Both the position numbers and the translations under genes were made by a program. From Gelidibacter gilvus (GTDB lineage: Bacteria; Bacteroidota; Bacteroidia; Flavobacteriales; Flavobacteriaceae): a DNA stretch of 64,000 bases. Below, in pieces: positions 18,149-27,476 of this stretch. The stretch is taken from contig NZ_SDDZ01000003.1 of the NCBI RefSeq assembly GCF_004115975.1, positions 248,001 to 312,000 of the forward strand, written 5' to 3'. Within the stretch, counting starts at the first letter, position 1, and every line of letters begins with the position of its first letter. The notes below the pieces were generated by a model that had not been told where the DNA came from, searched no databases, and saw only the letters and a list, made by a program, of their open reading frames with translations.

Positions 18149-18781
18149 ATGAAGGACATTAAGCTAGCTATTATAGAAGATGATGCCTTAGTGCAAGAGA
18201 GCCTATGTGCTTTTTTTGACGTTATTTCCCATACGCAATGTGTATTGGTGGCAGCTTCTATTGAGTCTTTTCTTAAGGACTTGCAGAGCTTGAAAAAGAA
18301 ACCTGACATCATATTATTAGATATTAATTTATTGGGGATGTCGGGCATTGAAGGTATTCCATTAATAAAGCAAGAATTGCCACATGTAGATGTCATTATG
18401 CTGACAACGTTTGAAGATACTGATAGTATTTTTAAAGCTTTATGTGCGGGCGCTTGTTCCTATTTATCAAAAAAAACAACTTTGAAAAAAATTCAGGAAG
18501 CTGTGGAGATTGTTTTTGATGGAGGTTCTTATATGTCACCATCAATCGCAAGAAAAATAGCCAATCATTATGCCCCAAAAAACACTAAAAGTGAACTGTT
18601 GACCTCTCGTCAAAAAGAAATCGTGACAGGAATTGTTGATGGAAAAAGTTATAAAATGATAGCGGATGATTTATTTATATCACTTGATACCGTTAGAAGC
18701 CATATAAAGAATATCTATAAAACTTTAGAAATAAACAGTAAGGCTGAATTGATTAGAAAATCTTATGATCACAAGCTCTAG
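18149..18781 (+). CDS. Response regulator, NarL/FixJ (LuxR-type HTH) family
   Basis: 210 residues. Receiver domain with acidic pocket EDD (residues 10-12), phospho-acceptor Asp58 (IILLDINLLGMSG), Thr in VIMLTTFED and Lys in SYLSKKT; then a LuxR-type helix-turn-helix (LTSRQKEIVTGIVDGKSYKMIADDLFISLDTVRSHIKNIYKTL). It follows the HisKA_3 sensor gene by 73 bases, the usual pairing for this kinase class. The palindrome ACCACAT-N4-ATGTGATTG in front of it and in front of the NTF2-like gene is the likely binding site; a two-fold site of this size suits a NarL-type dimer. Confidence 0.93.
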   Translation: MKDIKLAIIEDDALVQESLCAFFDVISHTQCVLVAASIESFLKDLQSLKKKPDIILLDINLLGMSGIEGIPLIKQELPHVDVIMLTTFEDTDSIFKALCAGACSYLSKKTTLKKIQEAVEIVFDGGSYMSPSIARKIANHYAPKNTKSELLTSRQKEIVTGIVDGKSYKMIADDLFISLDTVRSHIKNIYKTLEINSKAELIRKSYDHKL

Positions 18782-18969
18782 TTTTTACCAACCACAAATG
18801 GCGGGAGCGATGTAAAGTGCATAATTAAAATCCATTGTGAATTGTCCATCACGAATTTTGTTAGGGATCCAAATCTAAAAGCAAAGTGCATTATCGTCTT
18901 AATACTGAACCAATTCTGCTTTGTTGTGGGATATTAAAAACAACAACGTATTAATGCTCAGGTGATCGG

Positions 18970-20007
18970 TTATAGCCGTTCGGCATCTGTTTCCGTTTCC
19001 TGTTCTCCGTATTCTCTCCTATAAATACTCACTAAAGCCATGAAAAGACTGATCAATAAAGGTCCAAAAATCAAGCCGATGAAACCAAAAATAGGAACGC
19101 CAACAATAACACCAATTAGAGTGATAAGAGGATGGACGTCATCCAGTTTTTTGAGAACATAAAGACGTATAATATTGTCTGTGGTACCCACTACAACAAA
19201 ACCATAGATTAAGATACCCCATGCCTGGAAGGTGTCTCCAGACGAAAGACTAATTAAAAATACAGGTAAAATACCCACTAAAGTTCCTACAAAAGGAATC
19301 ATGGAACCTATGGTGACAATCACGAACCAGAAAAAAGGTTCACTAATGCCAAAAATCAGAAAGCCAATAAGAGCGATAATACCTTGTGCTAAAGCAACTA
19401 ATGGAATCCCGATAGCGTTGGAACGCACCATAGCTTGGACTTCGCCACCTATTTCTTTTAGATTATCCTTATCCAAAGGAATATATTCCGTGAGCGATTC
19501 ACGCAACGCCTTTCGGTTGGTCAACATATAATACAACATGAAATACATGAGTCCAATGGCAATAAAGGCATTGAAAGTACCGCCTACCACGTTCTGCAAA
19601 TTAGTAGATACCCATCCGGTTATGGCAGCTGTATCAATTTTTGATGCAATATCAAACCCCAAATAATGTTCAACACTACTCAATTGCTCTTTAAAAGCTG
19701 TTACCACCTGCTCACTATTATTGGCTGCCCTGCCTATTTTATTGCTCAACATCCAAATAATACCTGCAAGAGGAAGTAGGATGCCAACAAAAGATAAAAA
19801 CATAATGAGGGAGGCGGCCAAGGAAGCGTTCCATTTTTTGATTTTGACCAAATAAACCATCCACTTTTTGAAAAGGATATAAATGGTTATGGCTCCTAAG
19901 ACGCCAGTAAGGTAAGGCAACATCTCCCGAAAAATCAAGCTTCCCATGAATAAAATGAGAAGGATTACAAAGATTTGACGGATTAATTTGGCAGGTATTC
20001 GGTTCAT
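18970..20007 (-). CDS. AI-2E family transporter (PerM/YdiK-type membrane protein)
   Basis: 345 residues, about eight membrane segments. Family marks are a paired N-terminal hydrophobic block (IFVILLILFMGSLIF, GVLGAITIYILFKKW), a soluble middle with predicted helices, and the C-terminal core IGVPLVALAQGIIALIGFLIFGI, FVTIGSMIPFVGTLVGILP and PLITLIGVIVGVPIFGFIGLIFGPLL. Members were named after a proposed autoinducer-2 exporter, but many have other or unknown substrates, so no specific transport role is claimed. The gene stands alone between the two-component system and lysA. Confidence 0.9.
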   Translation of the reverse strand: MNRIPAKLIRQIFVILLILFMGSLIFREMLPYLTGVLGAITIYILFKKWMVYLVKIKKWNASLAASLIMFLSFVGILLPLAGIIWMLSNKIGRAANNSEQVVTAFKEQLSSVEHYLGFDIASKIDTAAITGWVSTNLQNVVGGTFNAFIAIGLMYFMLYYMLTNRKALRESLTEYIPLDKDNLKEIGGEVQAMVRSNAIGIPLVALAQGIIALIGFLIFGISEPFFWFVIVTIGSMIPFVGTLVGILPVFLISLSSGDTFQAWGILIYGFVVVGTTDNIIRLYVLKKLDDVHPLITLIGVIVGVPIFGFIGLIFGPLLISLFMALVSIYRREYGEQETETDAERL

Positions 20008-20113
20008 CGTGAGTAGTTTATATGGTGGTCCATAACAAAGGTGCTCTTCAATTTAAATATACAGCAAGTTTCTGCTATTCCGTCGGAAAAATAAATCGCA
20101 GATAGAAGAAATA

Positions 20114-21322
20114 TTAACTCAAATCAATTTCAACTTGATTTTTAAGGATGTCATCAAAAGTTTCACGTTTTCTAATCAAATGTGCTTTTTTATTGTGCCA
20201 TAATACTTCAGCAGGTTTGTATCGGGAGTTATAGTTACTGGCCATGCTAAAACAATAGGCACCTGCATTCTTAAAACAAAGGATATCACCTTCACTAATT
20301 TCGTTAATACGTATGTTGTTGGCGAAAGTGTCCGTTTCACAAATATAACCTACTACCGAGTAGAATCGCTCGCGGCCGTTGGGATTTGAAATATTAATAA
20401 TATCGTGTTTAGATCCGTAGAACATTGGTCTTATCAAATGATTGAATCCAGAATCCACTTGCGCAAAGACGGTAGAGGTGGTCTGTTTGACAACGTTCAC
20501 TTTTGTTAGAAAAACGCCAGCCTCACTCACCAAGAATTTTCCAGGCTCAAATGTCAAGGTTAATTCCCTTCCATATTTTTTACAGAAACTGTTGAAGCGG
20601 TCGGTAAGTTTTTGTCCCAATTCTTCAATATTGGTTTCTATATCCCCTTCTTTATAAGGCACTTTAAACCCAGATCCAAAATCGATGAATTCTAAATCTT
20701 TGAAATTCATTGCGGTGTCAAATAAGATTTCGCTGGCATAAAGGAAGACATCAATATCCAGAATGTCACTGCCTGTGTGCATATGGATGCCATTGATGTT
20801 CATTTTTGTGTTTTCAATAATGCGCAACAGATGCGGAATTTGATGGATGGAAATCCCAAATTTACTATCAATATGTCCAACGGAAATATTGGTGTTGCCA
20901 CCGGCCATTACGTGCGGATTGATTCTGATGCAAACAGGTGTTTTTGGATATCGAGTTCCAAATTGTTCCAAGATGGACAGGTTGTCAATATTGATCTGAA
21001 CACCAAGTTTCGCCGCCATTTCAATTTCTTCAAGAGAAACGCCGTTGGGTGTGTAGATGATTTGGTCTGGAGAAAATCCAGCTTTCAAGCCTAATTGAAC
21101 TTCCTGAATGGATACTGTATCCAAACCAGAGCCTAATGTTTTTAAGAATCTTAGGATAGAAATATTTGATAATGCCTTAACCGCATATTTTATTTTTAAC
21201 TTTTTAACCTTATTAAAAGCAGATGTTAAGCGTTTGTATTGCGTCGCTATTTTTTCTGTATCGTAGACATAAACTGGACTATCAAAGTCTTTTGCAATCT
21301 GTAGTAAAGTTTTTTGTTCCAT
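20114..21322 (-). CDS. lysA: Diaminopimelate decarboxylase
   Basis: 402 residues, usual length for the PLP-dependent group IV decarboxylases. PLP-binding lysine lies in KIKYAVKALSN (about residue 48). The barrel has INPHVMAGGNTNISVGHIDSKFG, the glycine-rich phosphate loop DFGSGF and EPGKFLVSEAG; the C-terminal domain has the active-site Cys-Glu in GYICETDTFA and the tail FKNAGAYCFSMASNYNSR. It converts meso-diaminopimelate to lysine, the last step of the pathway to which dapD (49315-50130) in this window also belongs. It is divergent from sucC. Confidence 0.95.
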   Translation of the reverse strand: MEQKTLLQIAKDFDSPVYVYDTEKIATQYKRLTSAFNKVKKLKIKYAVKALSNISILRFLKTLGSGLDTVSIQEVQLGLKAGFSPDQIIYTPNGVSLEEIEMAAKLGVQINIDNLSILEQFGTRYPKTPVCIRINPHVMAGGNTNISVGHIDSKFGISIHQIPHLLRIIENTKMNINGIHMHTGSDILDIDVFLYASEILFDTAMNFKDLEFIDFGSGFKVPYKEGDIETNIEELGQKLTDRFNSFCKKYGRELTLTFEPGKFLVSEAGVFLTKVNVVKQTTSTVFAQVDSGFNHLIRPMFYGSKHDIINISNPNGRERFYSVVGYICETDTFANNIRINEISEGDILCFKNAGAYCFSMASNYNSRYKPAEVLWHNKKAHLIRKRETFDDILKNQVEIDLS

Positions 21323-21447
21323 TTTAATTTTTAATTTTAAATCGCGGTAAAGCTAAATCTTTTTTTTATTCAAACTAAGGAAAACCCCTAAAGTGACTCA
21401 ACTTTTTATAGAATGAATTCAAGTGTTACAAACAATGGTCAAATTTA

Positions 21448-21478
21448 TTGGTTAAAAGATTTATGTTGATTACTTTTG
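21448..21478 (+). promoter_or_regulatory. Probable promoter of sucC
   Basis: TTG (21448-21450), 20 bases, then TACTTTTG (21471-21478), an exact match to the Bacteroidota TTTG/TAnnTTTG arrangement. The leader to the ATG at 21583 would be about 100 bases. Confidence 0.6.
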
Positions 21479-21582
21479 TGACCATTAATTTCTCAGATAT
21501 TCTATAGAAATTAAAGGCAATTTTAAAATATTCCTCACGATATTTATTTGGATTGAGGAACTGACAAAATAAACATTTAAAG

Positions 21583-22776
21583 ATGAATTTACACGAGTAT
21601 CAAGGAAAAGATATTTTAAGCAGTTTTGGAGTACGTATCCAACGTGGTATTGTCGCAAAAAACGCCAATGAAGCTGTTGCTGCAGCAAAACAATTGACCG
21701 CTGAAACCGGAACTAGCTGGTATGTGATCAAAGCACAAGTTCATGCAGGTGGACGTGGTAAAGGTGGTGGTGTTAAATTGGCCAAAAGCCTAAAGGAAGT
21801 TGAAGAGATTTCCGGAAAGATCATCGGAATGCAATTGATAACACCTCAAACTTCCGCAGAAGGGAAAAAGGTGCATCAAGTTTTGATCGCTGAAGATGTG
21901 TACTATCCAGGAGCAAGTGAGACTAAAGAATTTTATGTTTCAGTTTTGTTGAATAGAGGTACCGGACGTAACATGATCATGTATTCTACTGAAGGAGGTA
22001 TGGACATTGAAACCGTTGCTGAAGAAACACCTCATTTGATCTTTACTGAAGAAATTGATCCTGCTGTAGGTATTTTACCATTTCAAGCAAGACGCGTGGC
22101 TTTTAATCTTGGTTTGGAAGGCAATGCCTTTAAGGAAATGACCAAATTTATTACCAATCTTTATACGGCATACGATAAATCTGATGCGTCTTTATTTGAA
22201 ATCAATCCAGTATTGAAAACAAGTGACGATAAAATTATTGCTGTTGATGCAAAGGTTACTATTGATGACAACGCGTTATACAGACATAAGGATTATTTGG
22301 ATTTGCGTGATTTACGTGAAGAAAATGCCATTGAAGTAGAAGCTGGTGCTTTGGGTCTAAATTATGTAGACTTAGATGGTAACGTTGGCTGTATGGTTAA
22401 TGGTGCTGGTCTGGCCATGGCAACTATGGACTTGATCAAGCAAGCAGGTGGAGAGCCAGCAAATTTCTTGGATGTTGGTGGTACCGCAGATGCCGCTCGT
22501 GTTGAGGCTGCATTCAGAATTATCCTAAAAGATCCAGGTGTAAAAGCAATCTTGATCAATATTTTTGGAGGCATTGTACGTTGTGACAGAGTAGCACAAG
22601 GTGTGATTGATGCTTACAGAAATATGGGAAATATCACTGTGCCAATTATTGTGCGTTTACAAGGAACAAATGCTGATATCGCTAAGAAATTGCTTGATGA
22701 TTCAGGATTGGACGTTTTAAGTGCAACTGAATTCCAGGAAGCTGCTGATAAAGTACAGGCGGTTTTAGCTAACTAA
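21583..22776 (+). CDS. sucC: Succinyl-CoA ligase (ADP-forming) beta subunit
   Basis: 397 residues, full length. ATP-grasp start MNLHEYQGKDILSSFGV, nucleotide-binding VIKAQVHAGGRGKGGGVKL, metal site in FEINPVL and DAKVTIDDNALYR, and the CoA-ligase domain with GCMVNGAGLAMATMD, FLDVGGTADA and NIFGGIVRCD. It makes succinate plus ATP from succinyl-CoA in the TCA cycle together with the alpha subunit SucD, which is not in this window. A perfect hairpin terminator follows 23 bases after the stop, so it is transcribed alone. Confidence 0.97.
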   Translation: MNLHEYQGKDILSSFGVRIQRGIVAKNANEAVAAAKQLTAETGTSWYVIKAQVHAGGRGKGGGVKLAKSLKEVEEISGKIIGMQLITPQTSAEGKKVHQVLIAEDVYYPGASETKEFYVSVLLNRGTGRNMIMYSTEGGMDIETVAEETPHLIFTEEIDPAVGILPFQARRVAFNLGLEGNAFKEMTKFITNLYTAYDKSDASLFEINPVLKTSDDKIIAVDAKVTIDDNALYRHKDYLDLRDLREENAIEVEAGALGLNYVDLDGNVGCMVNGAGLAMATMDLIKQAGGEPANFLDVGGTADAARVEAAFRIILKDPGVKAILINIFGGIVRCDRVAQGVIDAYRNMGNITVPIIVRLQGTNADIAKKLLDDSGLDVLSATEFQEAADKVQAVLAN

Positions 22777-22799
22777 AGGATACTCTTTTATATAATTTC

Positions 22800-22838
22800 A
22801 GACCTGACAAGTTTTTCAAAAACTTGTCAGGTCTTTTT
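22800..22838 (+). terminator. Rho-independent terminator after sucC
   Basis: A perfect 17-bp stem (22800-22816 with 22818-22834) around a single-base loop, followed by TTTT. The unusually long stem also resembles hairpin elements dispersed in flavobacterial genomes. Confidence 0.9.
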
Positions 22839-22844
22839 AGTGAA

Positions 22845-23232
22845 ACCCATATTCCAAAAGCCGAAGGCGCATTGGGATATGCTGGTTGAACTAATCCCGC
22901 TTTTTAGCGGGATCTGGACCCATATTCCAAAAGCCGAAGGCGCATTGGGATATGCTGGTTGAACTAATCCCGCTTTTTAGCGGGATCTGGACCCATATCC
23001 CAAAAGCCGAAGGCACATTGGGATATGCTGGTTGAACTAATCCCGCTTTTTAGCGGGATCTGAACCCATATTCCAAAAGCCGAAGGCGCATTGGAATATG
23101 CTGGTTGAACTAATCCCGCTTTTTAGCGGGATCTGAACCCCTGTCTGCCGACAGGCAGGCGAAACTCCAAAGCGAAGCGGCATTGGGTTTTGATGGTTGA
23201 ACTAATCCTGCTTTTGGTCTGGATCATGATCT
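22845..23232 (+). repeat. Tandem array of four 73-bp units plus a degenerate fifth, each forming two hairpins
   Basis: Units at 22845-22917, 22918-22990, 22991-23063 and 23064-23136 are nearly identical; a diverged fifth follows to about 23232 after an inserted GC-rich palindrome (CTGCCGACAGGCAG, 23145-23158). Hairpin 1 pairs CATATTCCAA with TTGGGATATG around AGCCGAAGGC. One base pair changes between copies but stays paired: T-G in units 1 and 2, C-G in unit 3, T-A in unit 4. Hairpin 2 is ATCCCGCTTTTTAGCGGGAT. There are no spacers, so it is not a CRISPR array. It fills the convergent gap between sucC and the DUF1456 gene. Confidence 0.9.
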
Positions 23233-23395
23233 ATACCCAAAACCTTAAAGCGATTTTATTCGTTGTCCAGAAAGTTATTTGGATACCAGAATCTGAAGTT
23301 TAACCTTCCGGCAACAGATCCTTTGAGGCTTGGTAAGGAATGTGAAAAACACTCCTTTTTAACTCCTCGTGGGCTGGGCTTTAATTGTTTTTACC

Positions 23396-23653
23396 TTAAT
23401 CTTCTTTTTTAGACTTTCCTTTTTCACCTTTTACAGGCTTCGGTCCACGCAAATGGATGACCAGACCATTTAGGAAATTACGCAACACTTGATCGCCACA
23501 TTCCATATAATTAGGATGGTCTTCTTTTCTAAAGAATGCACCCAATTCACTTCTTGAGATTCTGAAATCTACAAGCTCTAGTATTTTTACAATTTCGTCG
23601 TCTCTTAGTTGGAGGGCTACTCTTAATTTTTTGAAAATATCGTTGTTAGTCAT
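23396..23653 (-). CDS. DUF1456 (YehS-like) protein, single-domain
   Basis: 85 residues. NNDIFKKLRVALQLRDDEIVKILELVDFRISRSELGAFFRK with LRNFLNGLVIHLRG is the DUF1456 unit. The Escherichia coli YehS protein carries two such units in about 150 residues; here there is one followed by a basic Lys-rich tail (KPVKGEKGKSKKED), so this is the short form. Function is unknown; no neighbour gives a hint. Confidence 0.8.
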   Translation of the reverse strand: MTNNDIFKKLRVALQLRDDEIVKILELVDFRISRSELGAFFRKEDHPNYMECGDQVLRNFLNGLVIHLRGPKPVKGEKGKSKKED

Positions 23654-23734
23654 TATTAATTTTGTTTTTTTGTTAATATATTAACGAGAAGTTGTCTCTG
23701 TTTATTTCTTATGATAAAGCCAGAACTTTTAGTT

Positions 23735-23790
23735 TTCTTAATTCTTAATTCTTAATTCTTAATTCTTAATTCTTAATTCTTAATTCTCAA
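23735..23790 (-). repeat. 7-bp tandem repeat (ttcttaa) across a stop codon
   Basis: Seven perfect copies (23735-23783) and an eighth with one change (23784-23790). The stop codon of the esterase gene (23780-23782) lies inside it, so the last codons of that gene are part of the repeat. Confidence 0.9.
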
Positions 23791-24586
23791 TCAACCATTG
23801 GTAGGCTTCTGGAAAATTATGCTGCCACAATACTTCATTATGGCGTCCACCTTCTATTATCATGTTTTTAATATGCTCTTTAGGAACTCCTTTTATTAGC
23901 AAGAGTTCTACCATTTTCTCTTGATCCAGTACCATCTCTTCACTTTCTTCTGAACCTGCCAAAAAATAAAACCTTGAATTGGGAGAAATATCAGTTTCAG
24001 ATATAAAGTCAAAAATACGATTACTGAACCAGAATGATGGCGAAAATATACCAGCGTTTCCAAAAGTATCAGGATATTTTATAAGGGCATAAAAAGAGAG
24101 CAGACCTCCCAATGAAGAACCAAAAATAGTAGTGTGCTTAGCATCTTTTAATGTGCGATAAGTGGTGTCAATCTGTGGTTTAAGCGTATTTATGATAAAA
24201 TCGAGGTATGCCTCAGCTTTTCCTCCTCCATATTTATCATTGGGAAATGGTGTTAATTCATCCATGCGATGTTCATTGCCATGTTCTATTCCTATAATAA
24301 TGGATTTGGCATCTGAAATGGAATCAAGATACTCATCCACATACCATTCACCAACATAAGAGGTTTCCGCATCAAAGAGATTTTGTGCATCGTGCATATA
24401 AATTACAGAATACTCTTTATCTGAATAGGAATAGGCTTTAGGAAGATAGATCCAAATCTTTTTTTCGCCATGCAATTGTGGTGCGTCTATTTTAAATGTC
24501 GACACCTGCGCAGATGCGGTACTTTGGGCATGACCAAGACCACTAAATGCAAGAATGAATAGAGATAGAACATGAATGAGTTTCAT
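23780..24586 (-). CDS. Secreted alpha/beta-hydrolase of the esterase D / Fes (IroE-like) type
   Basis: 268 residues, signal peptide MKLIHVLSLFILAFSGLGHAQ. The fold shows KIWIYLPKAYSYSDKEYSVIYMHDAQNLF, the nucleophile elbow GSSLGG, and a late His (GGRHNEVLWQHNFPEAYQWL) followed at once by the stop. Such enzymes hydrolyse carboxylic esters, including trilactone siderophores in some members, but no siderophore gene is near, so only esterase is claimed. A -7 box TAAATTTG is at 24613-24620. The 3' end runs into a 7-bp tandem repeat. Confidence 0.87.
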   Translation of the reverse strand: MKLIHVLSLFILAFSGLGHAQSTASAQVSTFKIDAPQLHGEKKIWIYLPKAYSYSDKEYSVIYMHDAQNLFDAETSYVGEWYVDEYLDSISDAKSIIIGIEHGNEHRMDELTPFPNDKYGGGKAEAYLDFIINTLKPQIDTTYRTLKDAKHTTIFGSSLGGLLSFYALIKYPDTFGNAGIFSPSFWFSNRIFDFISETDISPNSRFYFLAGSEESEEMVLDQEKMVELLLIKGVPKEHIKNMIIEGGRHNEVLWQHNFPEAYQWLIEN

Positions 24587-24612
24587 TGCTGCAGGTATTG
24601 AACTTTAGATGA

Positions 24613-24620
24613 CAAATTTA
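24613..24620 (-). promoter_or_regulatory. -7 promoter box (TAAATTTG) of the esterase gene
   Basis: Exact TAnnTTTG on the minus strand, giving a leader of about 22 bases before the ATG at 24586. No clear -33 element was seen. Confidence 0.45.
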
Positions 24621-24853
24621 TAAATAATTGACGATTGCAGTTCATCGAAACCGAAATTTGATTTGCATAAAACCGATGAAATGCAAAGTTTTTATAATTT
24701 ATTGATAATCAAATGATTGATGGTCTAAAATGTATGAAAGTAAGAATAATACGATGAATTACAGTTTATTTTTCGATAAGCTACTAATAATCAACGATTA
24801 TCAAAATTCAATTTTCTTTAACTTTATAAAAGAAATAATAAGATTCCTCTGTT

Positions 24854-25255
24854 ATGATAAATCGTGTAGAAAAACTAAGCCTCCTTTCAGAAATGATTGC
24901 TTTTGCCCAAACTGATGCTTCCATAAAGACCATAGAATATAAATTCCTCCTGGGTGTGGCCAAACAATTGGAGATATCGAAAGAAGACTTTAATTATTTG
25001 TTTGAATTTCCGGTGAATTATGTGCATTTAAAATCGCATAGCGAACGTATAGTCCAATTTCATAGATTGGTATTGTTGATGAACCTTGGTCAGACCATTA
25101 CAACCAAGGAACTCGTGAAATTGCATAATTTCGGATTGCGAATGGGGCTGAGCCATGAATCCATAAATCGCGTTCTGGATTTAATGGAAAGTTTCCCAAA
25201 TAAGATCGTTCCACCAGATTTTCTAATCGATATTTTTAAAGTACAGTATAATTAG
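24854..25255 (+). CDS. TerB-like helical protein of unknown function
   Basis: 133 residues, soluble, mostly helical. The opening EKLSLLSEMIAFAQTDASIKTIEYKFLLGVAKQLEISKEDFNYLF is the TerB-like pattern (helix, acidic position, second helix with E-x-x-F-L). It lacks a full set of acidic metal ligands, so binding is uncertain. It is convergent with uvrB and is followed by a degenerate 14-bp repeat. Confidence 0.6.
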   Translation: MINRVEKLSLLSEMIAFAQTDASIKTIEYKFLLGVAKQLEISKEDFNYLFEFPVNYVHLKSHSERIVQFHRLVLLMNLGQTITTKELVKLHNFGLRMGLSHESINRVLDLMESFPNKIVPPDFLIDIFKVQYN

Positions 25256-25322
25256 TGTTCATTCAGCAGTGTTCAGTCGGCAGTATTCAGCAAACAGTTA
25301 TCAGTAGACATCTATCAGATCG
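25255..25322 (+). repeat. Degenerate 14-bp (2 x 7) repeat after the TerB-like gene
   Basis: About five diverged units of the type GTGTTCAGTCGGCA start directly at the stop codon of the gene at 24854. The 14-bp period is twice the 7-bp period of the other 3'-end repeats in the window. Confidence 0.6.
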
Positions 25323-25388
25323 TGGAAGGAAGTTTTATTCAAATTTTACAACAGATTTTGCGGATGTTCGCAGAATATTTTAATTTTC

Positions 25389-25465
25389 CACAACTCACAA
25401 CTCACAACTCACAACTCACAACTCACAACTCACAACTCACAACTCACAACTCACAACTCACAACT
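25389..25465 (-). repeat. 7-bp tandem repeat (cacaact), 11 copies, next to the uvrB stop codon
   Basis: Eleven perfect copies, 77 bp, ending 3 bases before the uvrB stop codon (25469-25471, minus strand). Perfect copies suggest recent expansion and likely length variation between strains. Confidence 0.95.
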
Positions 25466-25468
25466 CAT

Positions 25469-27472
25469 TCACACCTTCAACTTCTCCAATTTACCTTGAT
25501 ACGCTTTAATATCATCTCTTAATTGTGCGGCTATAATAAAATCGAGAGCTTTGGCAGCTTGTTCCATCAGTTTTCGCGTTTCTCGAATTCTTTTTTCAAG
25601 CTGATCTTTTGTTAAGTACTCACTTTCTGGTTCTGCTGCTCTTATCGCCTCCAATTCATAACTATAGGTGCTTACAGAGTTTCTCGCCAATACATTATCC
25701 AAGCTTTTGTTAAGTGCGGTTGGTGTAATGCCATGTTTGGTATTATAGGCGATTTGCTTTTCCCGTCTATAATCAGTGTCGTCAATTGTTTTCTGCATGC
25801 TATTGGTGATTCGGTCGGCATACATAATCGCTTTTCCATTTAAATGTCTCGCAGCTCTACCCACTGTTTGCGTTAAGGAACGATTGGACCTTAAAAAACC
25901 TTCTTTGTCGGCATCTAAAATGGCAACCAAAGATACTTCTGGTAAATCCAATCCTTCACGTAATAAGTTAACACCCACCAAAACATCAAACAAACCTTTA
26001 CGTAAATCTTGCATAATTTCTACCCGCTCCAAGGTATCCACATCGCTATGTATATAACGCACTCTAATCTGGATTCTGTCCAGATATTTCGTTAATTCCT
26101 CAGCCATGCGTTTGGTTAAGGTCGTCACCAAGATACGTTCGTCTTTTTCTACACGTTGATGGATTTCGTCAATCAGGTCGTCAATTTGGTTCAAACTTGG
26201 GCGCACCTCAATAATCGGATCCAATAAACCTGTCGGACGTATCAATTGTTCTACAAAGACCCCATCACTTTTTTGCAATTCATAATCGGCGGGAGTAGCA
26301 CTTACATAGATGACTTGGTTTTGCATGGCTTCAAACTCTTCAAACTTTAAAGGTCTGTTGTCCATAGCTGCCGGAAGTCTAAAACCATATTCTACCAAAT
26401 TTTCTTTTCGGCTTCTATCGCCGCCATACATGGCATGTACTTGAGAGATTGTCACGTGACTTTCATCAATGACCATCAAATAATCCTCTGGAAAATAGTC
26501 TAACAAACAGAACGGGCGTGTACCAGGCAAACGTCCGTCCAGATAGCGTGAATAATTTTCAATTCCAGAACAGTAGCCTAATTCTCGAATCATTTCAAGA
26601 TCAAATTCGGTGCGTTCTTTTAAGCGTTTTGCTTCTAAATGTTTACCGATTTCCTTAAAATAATCATGTTGTTTGACCAAATCATCCTGAATCTCCTTAA
26701 TGGCACCTTGAAGTACTTCAGGAGACGTTACGAACATATTTGCTGGATAGATGTTGATCTGGTCATACAATTCGATGACTTTATTATTTTGAATGTTGAA
26801 GGCTTCTATTTCTTCAATTTCATCACCAAAAAAATGGACACGTACACCATAATCGGCATATCCAGGAAAAATATCGACAGTATCGCCTTTTATTCTGAAA
26901 TTTCCATGATTGAAATCGGCTTCCGTCCTTGAATATAGACTTTGGACCAATTGATGAAGTAGTTTTGTTCTGGAAATGACTTGGTCTCTTTTAAGCGTGA
27001 TGACGTTTTTTTGAAATTCCACAGGATTCCCAATTCCGTATAAACAGGAGACGGACGCTACTACAATTACATCACGTCTGCCCGACAGTAGGGAAGAGGT
27101 GGTGCTCAATCGCATCTTTTCGATTTCTTCATTGATGGAGAGATCTTTTTCTATATACACCCCAGAAACAGGGATATAAGCTTCCGGTTGGTAATAATCA
27201 TAGTAGGACACAAAGTATTCCACTGCGTTTTCCGGAAAAAACTGTTTGAACTCAGAGTATAGTTGTGCCGCCAAGGTTTTGTTGTGCGCCAAAACTAAGG
27301 TTGGGCGTTGCACTTCTTCAATGACGTTGGCCACGGTAAAAGTCTTACCAGAACCTGTTACTCCTAATAAGGTTTGATATTTTTCATGGTTTTCAATCCC
27401 CTTGGAAAGTAGTTTTATTGCTTGAGGCTGATCTCCAGTAGGTTTGAATTCCGATTTGATCTTGAATTTCAT
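25469..27472 (-). CDS. uvrB: UvrABC system protein B (excinuclease subunit B)
   Basis: 667 residues, full length. Walker A GVTGSGKT, the beta-hairpin YYDYYQPEAYIP that clamps damaged DNA, helicase motif II VIDESH, motif III YVSATPADYE, motif VI QTVGRAARH, and a C-terminal UVR domain (EKRIRETRKLMEQAAKALDFIIAAQLRD) that contacts UvrC. UvrB loads at lesions with UvrA and then recruits UvrC for incision in nucleotide excision repair. uvrA and uvrC are not in the window. A -7 box lies only 5 bases before the ATG, so the message may be leaderless. The 3' end abuts the 11-copy 7-bp repeat. Confidence 0.98.
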   Translation of the reverse strand: MKFKIKSEFKPTGDQPQAIKLLSKGIENHEKYQTLLGVTGSGKTFTVANVIEEVQRPTLVLAHNKTLAAQLYSEFKQFFPENAVEYFVSYYDYYQPEAYIPVSGVYIEKDLSINEEIEKMRLSTTSSLLSGRRDVIVVASVSCLYGIGNPVEFQKNVITLKRDQVISRTKLLHQLVQSLYSRTEADFNHGNFRIKGDTVDIFPGYADYGVRVHFFGDEIEEIEAFNIQNNKVIELYDQINIYPANMFVTSPEVLQGAIKEIQDDLVKQHDYFKEIGKHLEAKRLKERTEFDLEMIRELGYCSGIENYSRYLDGRLPGTRPFCLLDYFPEDYLMVIDESHVTISQVHAMYGGDRSRKENLVEYGFRLPAAMDNRPLKFEEFEAMQNQVIYVSATPADYELQKSDGVFVEQLIRPTGLLDPIIEVRPSLNQIDDLIDEIHQRVEKDERILVTTLTKRMAEELTKYLDRIQIRVRYIHSDVDTLERVEIMQDLRKGLFDVLVGVNLLREGLDLPEVSLVAILDADKEGFLRSNRSLTQTVGRAARHLNGKAIMYADRITNSMQKTIDDTDYRREKQIAYNTKHGITPTALNKSLDNVLARNSVSTYSYELEAIRAAEPESEYLTKDQLEKRIRETRKLMEQAAKALDFIIAAQLRDDIKAYQGKLEKLKV

Positions 27473-27476
27473 ATTA

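Noticed and set aside
22845-23136. CRISPR-like regular repeats
   Set aside because: Units are contiguous 73-bp copies with no unique spacers and no cas genes in the window.
25322-25522. Plus-strand frame across the cacaact repeat
   Set aside because: Its protein is mostly the translated heptamer (QLTTHNS) and then antisense to uvrB, so it is a shadow of the repeat.
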